In this document: positions 16,880 through 23,912 of the stretch, piece after piece
Layout of the letters: each line of letters starts with the position of its first letter
Position numbering within the stretch: the stretch's first letter is position 1
DNA from: Acherontichlamydia pituitae
GTDB taxonomy: Bacteria; Chlamydiota; Chlamydiia; Chlamydiales; Rhabdochlamydiaceae
Assembly (NCBI GenBank): GCA_019634675.1
Contig: JAHCAX010000006.1
Span: 1 to 64,000, forward strand
Length of the DNA: 64,000 nucleotides
Direction: 5' to 3'
Translations under genes and position numbers: made by a program
Notes under the pieces: generated by a model
The model's input: the letters and a program-made list of their open reading frames with translations, nothing else
Database searches by the model: none
What the model was told of the DNA's origin: nothing

Positions 16880-17314
16880 GGTCTTAGAAGCTGTTCTAAA
16901 AACCATGCCATCGGTCTTTGGATCCTTTTAGCGATCTTTGACGTCTCCCCGTTCGCGGCCAAGGCGCTTCACCTGCTACGGCTGAAGACCAGTTCGCGGC
17001 CAGAGCCTTCACCTGCTACGGCTGAAGACCAGTTCGCGGCAAAGGCCGCTTCACCTGCGGCTGAAGACCAGTTCGCGGCCAGGCCGCTTCACCTGCTACG
17101 GCTGAAGACCAGTTCGCGGCCGGCCGCTTCACCTACTCCGCACTGCGAAGGTTCACTGAAGTTTCCTTCTCGTGATTCCGTAACCTTCTTGTGCGTCCGC
17201 AGCCTCAGACATATGTAAACATGCCCTTGTCATATAAAGAATGCAAGGCCCGTCAAGTTCATCAAAAAGGCTCTCAAATCCCTATAGGCGAGGTTTAGGA
17301 CAGCTTCTTAGACC
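16880..17314. mobile_element. Non-coding element with 23-25 bp inverted ends and internal tandem repeats
   Basis: The left end, 16880-16904 (GGTCTTAGAAGCTGTTC...), is mirrored by 17292-17314 (...GACAGCTTCTTAGACC) with few mismatches. Inside are the tandem repeats of 16951-17150, then a block near 17146-17210 (CGAAGGTTCAC.GAA, CCTTCTCGTG, GCCTCA) that matches the interior of the MITE at 7836. It is therefore a related or composite element. No ORF for a transposase. Confidence 0.65.
16951..17150. repeat. Tandem repeat, five units of about 40 bp
   Basis: Units start with GTTCGCGGCC near 16951, 16992, 17032, 17070 and 17112. Each continues GGCGCTTCACCTGCTACGG and CTGAAGACCA with small insertions and deletions; the last is truncated. 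There are no spacers of unique sequence, so it is not a CRISPR array. Confidence 0.85.
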
Positions 17315-17497
17315 TAGTTGGAAAACTGCCTCCTCATTAAAAATTTACTAATGCTCCAGCGCTAAGTATGGGGGTCCTGCAATAGAAATAACCGCCTCCT
17401 TCCGCCTCAAAACAAAAATTCCGAATAAGTTGATCGATCCACCTCTTTATCCCTTAAAACACCCAATTTCAATGTCTGATAATACCTGAAAGCGCAT

Positions 17498-17537
17498 AAA
17501 AAAAGACGCCGCTCCCCAAGAGCTGAGGAGCGGCGTT
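17498..17537 (-). terminator. Terminator of the coiled-coil gene
   Basis: ACGCCGCTCC (17506-17515) pairs with GGAGCGGCGT (17527-17536). Read on the minus strand it is followed by seven T, and it lies just past the stop of the gene at 17554. Confidence 0.88.
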
Positions 17538-17553
17538 CCGGTATCAGTTTCTA

Positions 17554-18099
17554 TTAATGCTGGCTTAATTCACGAATCTCTAATACGTTTTTCTCGTATT
17601 GAGCTTTCGTCAAGAAGAACTCAGCAGCGTATTTCGTTCTCTGGTTCATTTCGTGGCATGTGATGAACTTGCCTTGCGTATCGCTCATCTCTTGCTGCAA
17701 GTTAATGTTCTCAGCTTCGAGCTCAGCAATCCGTTTTAATCGCGCTTCGTTCAGAGCATAGATATTGAGAATTTCACCCGTGTTGCGTGCAATCATGATA
17801 TTGCAATGCTCAATTTCAGCCAAAATGGTCAAAGGATCTTGCGAGTGCAAGAGCTCTTTTTCATTTTTGACGACTTGGCGCTGCAAGTTGTCATTGATCT
17901 CTTGTAGTTCTCTAACGCGTTGAACCTGTCTCATTTGCAAAGTCATTCGCTCATGGCCAGTATAAAACTCTGCTCGGTCATCATGAGAGAGCAAGCGGTT
18001 AGAAGTATTAACGACAAAAGCCTTTTGCCCATCCCTAGCTTTTGCATGATCAGCTGTGCGAGGAGCTGATTGGCAATCTGTATGTGGAGAGTTGTGCAT
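17554..18099 (-). CDS. Small coiled-coil protein, 181 residues
   Basis: No family recognised. Residues 1-50 are polar and probably disordered. From about residue 52 to 145 the sequence has long heptad-like runs (MRQVQRVRELQEINDNLQ; ARLKRIAELEAENINLQ), so a coiled coil is expected. No signal peptide or membrane helix. AAGGAAAAGG directly upstream of the ATG is a very strong ribosome binding site, and the strong terminator downstream marks it as a single-gene unit. A structural or secreted role is possible but nothing shows it. Confidence 0.75.
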   Translation of the reverse strand: MHNSPHTDCQSAPRTADHAKARDGQKAFVVNTSNRLLSHDDRAEFYTGHERMTLQMRQVQRVRELQEINDNLQRQVVKNEKELLHSQDPLTILAEIEHCNIMIARNTGEILNIYALNEARLKRIAELEAENINLQQEMSDTQGKFITCHEMNQRTKYAAEFFLTKAQYEKNVLEIRELSQH

Positions 18100-18276
18100 A
18101 TACCTTTTCCTTCTTAAGAAGTTGTAGATCTTATCTAAACCTGAACTTCGGGTCTCAGCCTCTCAACATCCGCCTGTTCTTTGTGAAGCAAACAGTTTCT
18201 GCCATTCCACAAATACAGCGCTGAGCGGATTAAACCCGAATTTCAGGTAAAATGGTCGACTCATCTAGAAGATCCC

Positions 18277-18349
18277 GCACGACTTTGCCGCTTTGCTTAG
18301 CTCGCCGACAATTAAAGGCCGCCAGGCTAAATAAGTAGCAAAGTCGTGC
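18277..18349. repeat. Short palindromic repeat with 12-bp perfect ends
   Basis: GCACGACTTTGC (18277-18288) and GCAAAGTCGTGC (18338-18349) are perfect inverted copies, with CTTAG.. and ..GGCTAA adding to the stem. The ends recall CGACTTTG/CAAAGTCG of the element upstream of dnaN, so both may belong to one family. Confidence 0.65.
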
Positions 18350-18545
18350 AATCCCCTACAAACATCATTTTATAAGCAATTATTTTAATTTGTCAAATTA
18401 ATTGAAATTAACTTTTAATTAATTAAACAAAAACTAAACTAATTTGAAATGTGCAAATGCATTATCGAAACAAAAAATCCGCTTCCGATAAATGCGCCAA
18501 TTTGGCATAGTCTCGCGCCTTCTTATCGAAAACTTATCCCAATTA

Positions 18546-18617
18546 GAGACAGTTGCAAGACTGCTTAGCCAGGAAAATCGATGATTTTTCTGGGCACATG
18601 AGTTTTGCAAGTGCTCC
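18546..18617. mobile_element. Minimal MITE copy (ends only)
   Basis: GACAGTTGCAAGACTGCTTA then GCCAGGAAAATCGAT is followed directly by its imperfect complement ending TTTTGCAAGTGCTC. This is the two terminal repeats of the 7836 element family joined without an interior. It lies about 7 bases ahead of the ribosome binding site of the 18638 gene. Confidence 0.65.
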
Positions 18618-18637
18618 ATTAACCAAAAGGAATGACC

Positions 18638-18862
18638 ATGTCCCAATCTCTATCGCCTCTTTGCCGTTATGCAGTCCAAAGGCAGCTTCCAGATTCCCAA
18701 TCCGATAATGCCGAAACAGCTCCAAAAATAAAAAAACAAAGCCCCCCTCCTAGAGATGTGCTCTCTTCTTATGCACAAGAACGGGACCTGCACCCTTCGA
18801 TGATCACTTTTAGGACTGTCGAGCAGGCAAATCCAATCATCGCTAATCAAACAGATCAGTAA
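18638..18862 (+). CDS. Small hypothetical protein, 74 residues
   Basis: Not recognised. It is a polar, probably disordered protein with a Lys/Pro-rich centre (PKIKKQSPPPRDVL). The ATG at 18638 is preferred over the one at 18632 because AAAGGA lies at proper distance from 18638 but touches 18632. A terminator hairpin follows 22 bases after the stop. No signal peptide. With a good binding site and its own terminator it is likely real. Confidence 0.6.
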   Translation: MSQSLSPLCRYAVQRQLPDSQSDNAETAPKIKKQSPPPRDVLSSYAQERDLHPSMITFRTVEQANPIIANQTDQ

Positions 18863-19185
18863 AGCTGATACCATTTGCTTCATTGAAGGCGCTTTTTTCG
18901 GCGCCTTCTCATTTCAATTTAACATAGCCAGCCGCATCAAATAAAAATCTCGTTAAGATCATTTTTGTTTTTTGTAAATATTGTAATTTGCTAGGTTGTC
19001 TTGTTCTGACTGCCGATTTGGTTTTCCAGATCTAACGTTTTGGGAAACACCAAGCTGCATCCAGAAATGCTTCCTATTTTTGGGAAGATTAAACCAACAA
19101 CTTCAACAGGCTGAGCATGTTTTAGCTGATTGAGATTCTTTGAGCTAAATCATTCCGGACTAATCTTAAACAGAGAGAAACGATC
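18863..19185. other. Intergenic region, no gene seen
   Basis: Apart from the terminator at 18885-18912 nothing was recognised. It presumably holds the promoter of the secreted protein gene at 19186. Confidence 0.5.
18885..18912 (+). terminator. Terminator after the 74-residue gene
   Basis: GAAGGCGC (18885-18892) pairs with GCGCCTTC (18901-18908) around a TTTTTTCG loop. The trailing T run is weak (TCATTTC), so strength is uncertain. Confidence 0.6.
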
Positions 19186-19977
19186 ATGACTTTTCTACAT
19201 AAAAAATCACTTCTCACCCTTTTATCGGGACTTTCCTTGATATCCGCAACGCTTTCTGCCCATGACACCGATACAACACAAGAAAGTGTTCCTTCGATCG
19301 AAGAGCATGTATCAGTGCGCTCTCGCCCGATCGATGAAGAAAAACGGGAAGTGATGAACCGTCTGCGCTCCATTGAAAGAGAGCAAGAAGATAGCCAAGA
19401 CGGTTCACCTTCTCTATATCGTCGGGCCAATCTGAAAACGAATGCAGAGCAGTCGCAATTCCGTTTTGCACCCCGCGCTGCTGAAAAACTTCAGTTCCAG
19501 CTAGCAGCTTATCCGACCAATTGCCATTGGCTGACAAGTATTAGCGATACTGGCAAAACAATTGAAATGGAAGACGGTTCCCATTGGGAGATTGTGGCAG
19601 CAGACCAGTATGTCCTTAACTTCTGGAGAAGAAGCGACAGCCTCGTTGTCACACCTAACTACAACTGGTTCTCCTCTGGCGATTATTACATCACCAATAA
19701 GAGCAACAACACCTATGTCCGCGCCAACCTCTACATCGGCCCAATGGCATTTGGACAATATTCCCATTGGATCGTCGGCATCGACCATGTCTCTGGCCAC
19801 GTCACTTTGGAAAATGGAGTCACCTGGTGCGTTGCATCAAAAGACAGTTACGTGTTCAGAGAATGGGCAGTCAACGACCATATCATCCTCGGCGTCTACG
19901 ATGCCTGGTTTAATTCCTTTGATCATATCCTGATCAATGTCAACATGGACACACACGTCCGAGCAAAACAATATTAA
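19186..19977 (+). CDS. Secreted protein with a duplicated 70-residue domain
   Basis: 263 residues. Residues 1-25 are a signal peptide (LLTLLSGLSLISATLSAHD). Residues 26-105 are polar and charged. Residues 114-183 and 194-263 are two copies of one domain at a spacing of 80. Each begins with HW, has a Gly-rich turn and a W about 20 residues later (EDGSHWEIVAAD; ENGVTWCVASKD), then WF at about +48 and ends THVRAKQY or TYVRANLY. The regular alternation suggests a beta fold. No catalytic motif seen and the family is not recognised. The next gene starts 23 bases later, so both form an operon. Probably periplasmic or exported. Confidence 0.75.
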   Translation: MTFLHKKSLLTLLSGLSLISATLSAHDTDTTQESVPSIEEHVSVRSRPIDEEKREVMNRLRSIEREQEDSQDGSPSLYRRANLKTNAEQSQFRFAPRAAEKLQFQLAAYPTNCHWLTSISDTGKTIEMEDGSHWEIVAADQYVLNFWRRSDSLVVTPNYNWFSSGDYYITNKSNNTYVRANLYIGPMAFGQYSHWIVGIDHVSGHVTLENGVTWCVASKDSYVFREWAVNDHIILGVYDAWFNSFDHILINVNMDTHVRAKQY

Positions 19978-20000
19978 TCGCTGAACCGATAGAGGCTATT

Positions 20001-20708
20001 ATGGCATCGCTCGCAATATCAGCAACTAGACATCAACCTCAACTTCCTGAAGTTCGCGATCAAGCGAACCAGGAACCTGGCAGCATGATGGACACAGTGC
20101 AACGAATAACCCCTTTTGTTTTAGGGTTTATTGCTACCTACGTCAGCTGGACGTTTTTTGGATTAATTCCAGGTCTCCTCATAGGCGGTTGCGTAGCTTT
20201 GGTAACATCTTTAGCAAATGCTACAATTTGTTCCATTTGGGACTCTTGCCAGCATTCCCACCCAGAAGGAAACCAAGGGCCGTCAACGCCTTGGTATCAC
20301 CAGATCGTTAACTGGATACCGACGAGCTATAGCTCTTCCGACCAATATCCATCTCCAGTACATGGACATGTTGGCGTTGGCGGCGGACACTTCCGCGAAC
20401 ATGTCGATAGAGGCTTTGGAGGACCTCCTCCAGGCGGCGCTCAAGGACATGTCGGCGTTGGCAGAGGCCATGCGCCGCAGGTGCCAGGAAACGTTGGAGG
20501 CCCTGCTCCGCACGGTGCCGGCGGACATGTCGGCGTTGGCAGAGGTCATGTGCCTCCTCCAGGACATGGCGGAATGCCTGCGCCTCACGGTGCTGGCGGA
20601 CATGTCGGCGTTGGCGGAGGTCATGTGCCTCCTCCAGGACATGGCGGAATGCCTGCGCCTCACGGCCCTGGCGGACATGTTGGCGTTGGCAGAGGTCATT
20701 TCCATTGA
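20001..20708 (+). CDS. Membrane protein with Gly/His-rich tandem repeats
   Basis: 235 residues, not recognised. Residues 36-75 are hydrophobic (FVLGFIATYVSWTFFGLIPG and IGGCVALVTSLA), giving one or two membrane helices. From residue 121 the chain consists of repeats of 25-27 residues that begin GHVGVG at 122, 149, 175, 200 and 225, continuing GGHVPPPGHGGMPAPHGAG. The last two units are almost identical in DNA, so they duplicated recently and copy number may vary. The His-rich tail could bind metal or stick to surfaces; this is a guess. AGAGG before the ATG is the binding site. Co-transcribed with the secreted protein upstream. Confidence 0.7.
   Translation: MASLAISATRHQPQLPEVRDQANQEPGSMMDTVQRITPFVLGFIATYVSWTFFGLIPGLLIGGCVALVTSLANATICSIWDSCQHSHPEGNQGPSTPWYHQIVNWIPTSYSSSDQYPSPVHGHVGVGGGHFREHVDRGFGGPPPGGAQGHVGVGRGHAPQVPGNVGGPAPHGAGGHVGVGRGHVPPPGHGGMPAPHGAGGHVGVGGGHVPPPGHGGMPAPHGPGGHVGVGRGHFH
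20364..20705 (+). repeat. In-frame tandem repeat of 75-81 bp
   Basis: DNA basis of the Gly/His repeats. Five units each contain GGACATGTTGGCGTTGGC or GGACATGTCGGCGTTGGC; the final two 75-bp units differ at only a few bases. All unit lengths are multiples of three. Confidence 0.85.
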
Positions 20709-20710
20709 TC

Positions 20711-20748
20711 CAATCCCTCTTCGGGTTCTTCGAGGAGGGATTTTTTTA
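20711..20748 (+). terminator. Terminator after the Gly/His repeat gene
   Basis: AATCCCTC (20712-20719) pairs with GAGGGATT (20735-20742), followed by a run of T to 20747. Confidence 0.88.
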
Positions 20749-20880
20749 CAAAATTGTTTGTCCATAATTTTTTAAGTGCTATATCTATAGGGCAAAGTTT
20801 GACATTGGGTATTCGGAACTCCCTGAAGACGCAGTCAACTTCCCAGAAATTCTGTTGCAATCACTAAGGAGAAAATAAGT

Positions 20881-20979
20881 ATGGCTAAAGCAAAAGAACC
20901 TCGCAAAGAAGACAAGAAAAAAGCTCAGAAGTCTCTAAAAGAAAAGCGATTGGCTAAACAGGAAAAGAAAAAGAAATAA
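20881..20979 (+). CDS. Very small Lys-rich protein, 32 residues
   Basis: ATG at 20881, stop at 20979. The product begins MAKAKEPRKEDKKKAQ and is nearly half lysine, with Glu, Arg and Gln filling the rest; it has no hydrophobic core. AAGGAG lies about 12 bases before the ATG and a strong terminator follows 24 bases after the stop, so it looks like a complete small gene. Such a basic peptide could bind nucleic acid or ribosomes; that is inference from composition only. Confidence 0.6.
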   Translation: MAKAKEPRKEDKKKAQKSLKEKRLAKQEKKKK

Positions 20980-21003
20980 GCCTCTGCGCCGTTTTCTATC
21001 TGC

Positions 21004-21032
21004 AACACCCTCTCTATGAGGGTGTTTTTTTA
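21004..21032 (+). terminator. Terminator after the Lys-rich small gene
   Basis: AACACCCTC (21004-21012) pairs with GAGGGTGTT (21018-21026) around TCTAT, followed by a run of T. Confidence 0.9.
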
Positions 21033-21110
21033 ATCTCCCCTTTTCCAAATTGTGACACTTCGGTTATCGTTTCCGCCTTTCCCAAAAGCCCCAACCATTG
21101 GAATTCCTCT

Positions 21111-22397
21111 ATGGCCCACGAAGTCAGCTTGAAACGAACACATTCTGAAGAATTCGAAGATACCAAAAGACAACGGACATCGGTCGACCACACCCCTCTT
21201 TTTTTTACAATCCACGGACAGCTCGAAGCTGATAAAGGAAGATCTTCGGCCGTCCAGATCGCCGAACTGCTATCGACGGACCAAGATATCCTGATCCCAT
21301 TCCAACAATCCTCCATTAGAGAGATACGGCGTCAGTTTAGGGACCTCTCCAAAGGGCAGGAATTGGAAAAAAAAGAAGAGACAAAATTGATCACGATCAC
21401 CAATAAGCTTTACGAATACGCCTTGAGAAACAGTCCGATTTCCCAGATATTGCCTGTCCGCAATGGGGAACTCGATACGCTTCAAAACACTCTTAGCAAA
21501 GATATCAGAACCGAAGCGGCCTCGATTAAACGGGAAGTGCGGATCGTCCTTCGGGAACTGCAGAGCATTGATATCAATACTCTTGATCTACCTGAGGTGC
21601 AAGCCTATCTTTCGACACTCCTCCAGCTGTCGATCAAATTCTCTCCGATCCTCGACCTAAAAAAATGCTCCGAGAAAGATGATAACACTCGGATGCATGA
21701 TTTAGCCGCAGCTTATAAAAGAGAAGGCGCCGCGCAGCAGTTCCCGAGGATTTTAAGCGATTACCCTGAAATCGTAAAACAAGTGAATGCGCTAGAATCT
21801 GTGTTCCATGGCATTTCTGAGACCATGAAGGAGATCAAAGAGTTTTCTATCCCGCTCTATAAAAGACAAGCAGAACTGGTCCAACCGAAAGCGCTCCCTC
21901 AGATCGAAGAGCAGGTCCTTATTCCATTTGGACAAGTGGTCTATCCGGCAGCAGCCCAATGCTTATGGCAAGTTTTCCGCAGCTCGGCATCCCAAAACAA
22001 CGATCCAAAGCTCATCGCCCTTTTTGGATCTGGCGCCCTAGCCTCCCCTATCCCGGAAAATCTTGATTACGCCTACTGCAACAAGCTTTGGTCCCTCTAC
22101 TTCAACGAACCTCATCTTGAAGATCTTGGATTTGAAGAGTGGATGACCTTAGTCCTCAAAGAAATCGAACCGGAACAGCTATCTCTGCTATGCACCCAGC
22201 TTCAGGTCCTGGCCAAAACCATCACTGAAATTAACGAAAGCAAAGATATCTCCAAGCCCGATAAAGTGCTGCTCACATCTCCATACCATGCAGAAATGAT
22301 GGAAAAAATGCTCGCCCAGTTCCAGGGAGTCCTCTCAAACAACCAAAAAACCCTTGCTGAGGTCCATCTCTTTCTAACCGCCAAAAGTATGAAATAG
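21111..22397 (+). CDS. Hypothetical protein with a possible nuclear localisation signal, 428 residues
   Basis: No family recognised. The N-terminus (residues 8-22) reads KRTHSEEFEDTKRQR: two basic clusters 9 residues apart, much like a bipartite nuclear import signal. The rest is soluble and mostly helical, with no signal peptide or membrane helix. A eukaryotic-type signal in a chlamydia-like genome suggests a secreted effector acting in the host nucleus, but short basic clusters also occur by chance. GGA about 8 bases upstream supports the ATG. The last 24 bases overlap the convergent phosphodiesterase-like gene. Confidence 0.65.
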   Translation: MAHEVSLKRTHSEEFEDTKRQRTSVDHTPLFFTIHGQLEADKGRSSAVQIAELLSTDQDILIPFQQSSIREIRRQFRDLSKGQELEKKEETKLITITNKLYEYALRNSPISQILPVRNGELDTLQNTLSKDIRTEAASIKREVRIVLRELQSIDINTLDLPEVQAYLSTLLQLSIKFSPILDLKKCSEKDDNTRMHDLAAAYKREGAAQQFPRILSDYPEIVKQVNALESVFHGISETMKEIKEFSIPLYKRQAELVQPKALPQIEEQVLIPFGQVVYPAAAQCLWQVFRSSASQNNDPKLIALFGSGALASPIPENLDYAYCNKLWSLYFNEPHLEDLGFEEWMTLVLKEIEPEQLSLLCTQLQVLAKTITEINESKDISKPDKVLLTSPYHAEMMEKMLAQFQGVLSNNQKTLAEVHLFLTAKSMK

Positions 22398-23699
22398 GAA
22401 GATCGATTCCATTTCATCCCGCGTTAGCCCGCCATGAGCAGCATAAAAGTGCTGCTCAAACCGATGCTTATGGAACCACCAAATGCTCTGGTCCACATAA
22501 GGCAGGATCACAAGGTTTCCGATCCTGTCCATCAGCAAATCGGAGGGCTCTTTAGAACCGAAGAACCCCTTCTGGAGCAATTCTTCCGTCAGGTAAATCT
22601 CGGCTACACCGGCAAACTGCTTTTCCAGCTGTTTTTTTACCGATCCAAGCTGAGCATCTTCAATATGCAAGAAAAAATCTCTGCAGGAACCTGCAGGGAC
22701 CAAAGGCATACCTGCTCTATTTTTCTTAAAACTGTCGGCAATATCTGGAAAAACCTTGTTCAGATAAAAGGTCCGCTTAGGCTCCACAGGGACCATCCCG
22801 TGGTCGGCAGTGATGATCGTTGCGACTTTATTTTTCACATCCTGCATTGGAGCAAAAAAGCATTCCTCGAACATCTTCCAACAGTAGTCCACGGCATCGG
22901 CAAACTGCACCGATGTGATCCCATGGCGATGCCCCATCGCATCAATATCTCCGAAATAGAGGTAGATGTAGGTCGGCTGTGGATGCGGTGCTTTACAGAG
23001 CTCAACGACTTTTTGCAATCCGTTGCGCAGCTGTAAAAAAGGGAGGTTTTCCGCACCGTTGAACATGCTTTTGGAATAGGGGGAATGGGCTATCCCCTCA
23101 TGCTGCATCACATAGCTCTTCACTCCTTGCGCATTCAATTTCTGATAGAGCGTTTTCTTAGGATAAAATTCAACGGGGTCGATCTTGCTCTCCAGCAAGG
23201 TGTTCAGCTCATGGTCTCCTGCATAAGAGAACAGAAGAGGAGCTATCATCCGGTCGACAAGAGGCTCGTAGTAAAACCACTCGTAGACCCCGCTTTCTCC
23301 CACCTCAAGGCCTGTATTGATCGTCGTGACATGGGCTGCCGTCGTCGATGGAAACTGCGAAGTGATCTTGCTGGCCACCCCTTCGCTCTCATACCGGTGT
23401 AAAAAGGGATACTTCGATGCATACCCGTCAAAAAACTCCCAACCGAACCCATCGATCAAAAAGAGGACGACCACATCGGGCCTTTCCCATTCCCCTCCCA
23501 TCACATCTACAGGAAGAGTCTGATCAGACTTCCCAGTCAATAGCTTCAAGACCGTGCCAGGTATCCTGGAAAAACAGTAGGAATCGTACAGAGGTTTAAC
23601 GAAGTGTTTGGAAAATCCGCTATTGGCAACAGCCTGGATCGATCTCTCATTGCGCATAGAAAAAGCCTTAAATATCGATGGAATTGCAAAAGACACCAT
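22374..23699 (-). CDS. Alkaline phosphatase superfamily phosphodiesterase/nucleotide pyrophosphatase
   Basis: Metal-dependent hydrolase of the type I phosphodiesterase/nucleotide pyrophosphatase family. From the ATG at 23699 it is 441 residues. Motifs in order: VLFLIDGFGWEFF (first metal Asp near 83), FPSTTAAHVT (nucleophile Thr near 119-120), YFGDIDAMGHRHG (metal Asp and His) and IITADHGM (metal Asp-His), with a late HGG. No clear signal peptide. A GTG 24 bases upstream or a Met 42 bases downstream are other possible starts; the 23699 ATG has AAAGGA upstream. Substrate unknown (nucleotide or phospholipid phosphodiester). Its 3' end overlaps the convergent gene by 24 bases. Confidence 0.83.
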   Translation of the reverse strand: MVSFAIPSIFKAFSMRNERSIQAVANSGFSKHFVKPLYDSYCFSRIPGTVLKLLTGKSDQTLPVDVMGGEWERPDVVVLFLIDGFGWEFFDGYASKYPFLHRYESEGVASKITSQFPSTTAAHVTTINTGLEVGESGVYEWFYYEPLVDRMIAPLLFSYAGDHELNTLLESKIDPVEFYPKKTLYQKLNAQGVKSYVMQHEGIAHSPYSKSMFNGAENLPFLQLRNGLQKVVELCKAPHPQPTYIYLYFGDIDAMGHRHGITSVQFADAVDYCWKMFEECFFAPMQDVKNKVATIITADHGMVPVEPKRTFYLNKVFPDIADSFKKNRAGMPLVPAGSCRDFFLHIEDAQLGSVKKQLEKQFAGVAEIYLTEELLQKGFFGSKEPSDLLMDRIGNLVILPYVDQSIWWFHKHRFEQHFYAAHGGLTRDEMESIFLFHTFGG

Positions 23700-23912
23700 C
23701 GTAACAAATTTTTCCTTTGTCACCTAGACTTTAGCGCGAGATTTCTTAGACTGAAGGAAGATCTGCGAAAATCGATCCTGAGAGTCTACCCTCAATAGAT
23801 AAATCACGAACTCGACAGTCCTTGTCTTATGGATATTATCGAGCTTTTTACCGTATAGCTATAAATTCACCAGCCCATTATATCGAAGAAATCATCACAA
23901 GAGGTTGGACAC

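Larger units (their letters stand above)
16784..17553. other. Intergenic region holding a repeat-built element
   Basis: No gene is supported. The stretch holds the inverted-repeat-bounded element at 16880-17314 with five tandem repeat units, then a sequence resembling a MITE end (AAAACTGCCTCCTC near 17331), and finally the terminator of the coiled-coil gene. Nothing else was seen. Confidence 0.6.
18100..18637. other. AT-rich intergenic region with two palindromes
   Basis: No gene is supported. It contains a stem-loop at 18277-18349, an AT-rich stretch about 18360-18470, and a short MITE-derived palindrome at 18546-18617 just before the small gene at 18638. Confidence 0.55.

Noticed and set aside
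16951..17150. Possible CRISPR array
   Set aside because: The 40-bp units are directly adjacent with no unique spacers, and no cas genes are present.
20218..20775. 185-residue frame overlapping the Gly/His repeat gene, and its antisense counterpart
   Set aside because: Both are by-products of a tandem repeat whose unit length is a multiple of three, so all frames stay open. The chosen frame has a membrane segment, binding site and operon position.
22434..23036. 200-residue plus-strand frame inside the phosphodiesterase-like gene
   Set aside because: The minus-strand frame carries all hydrolase motifs; this is its shadow.
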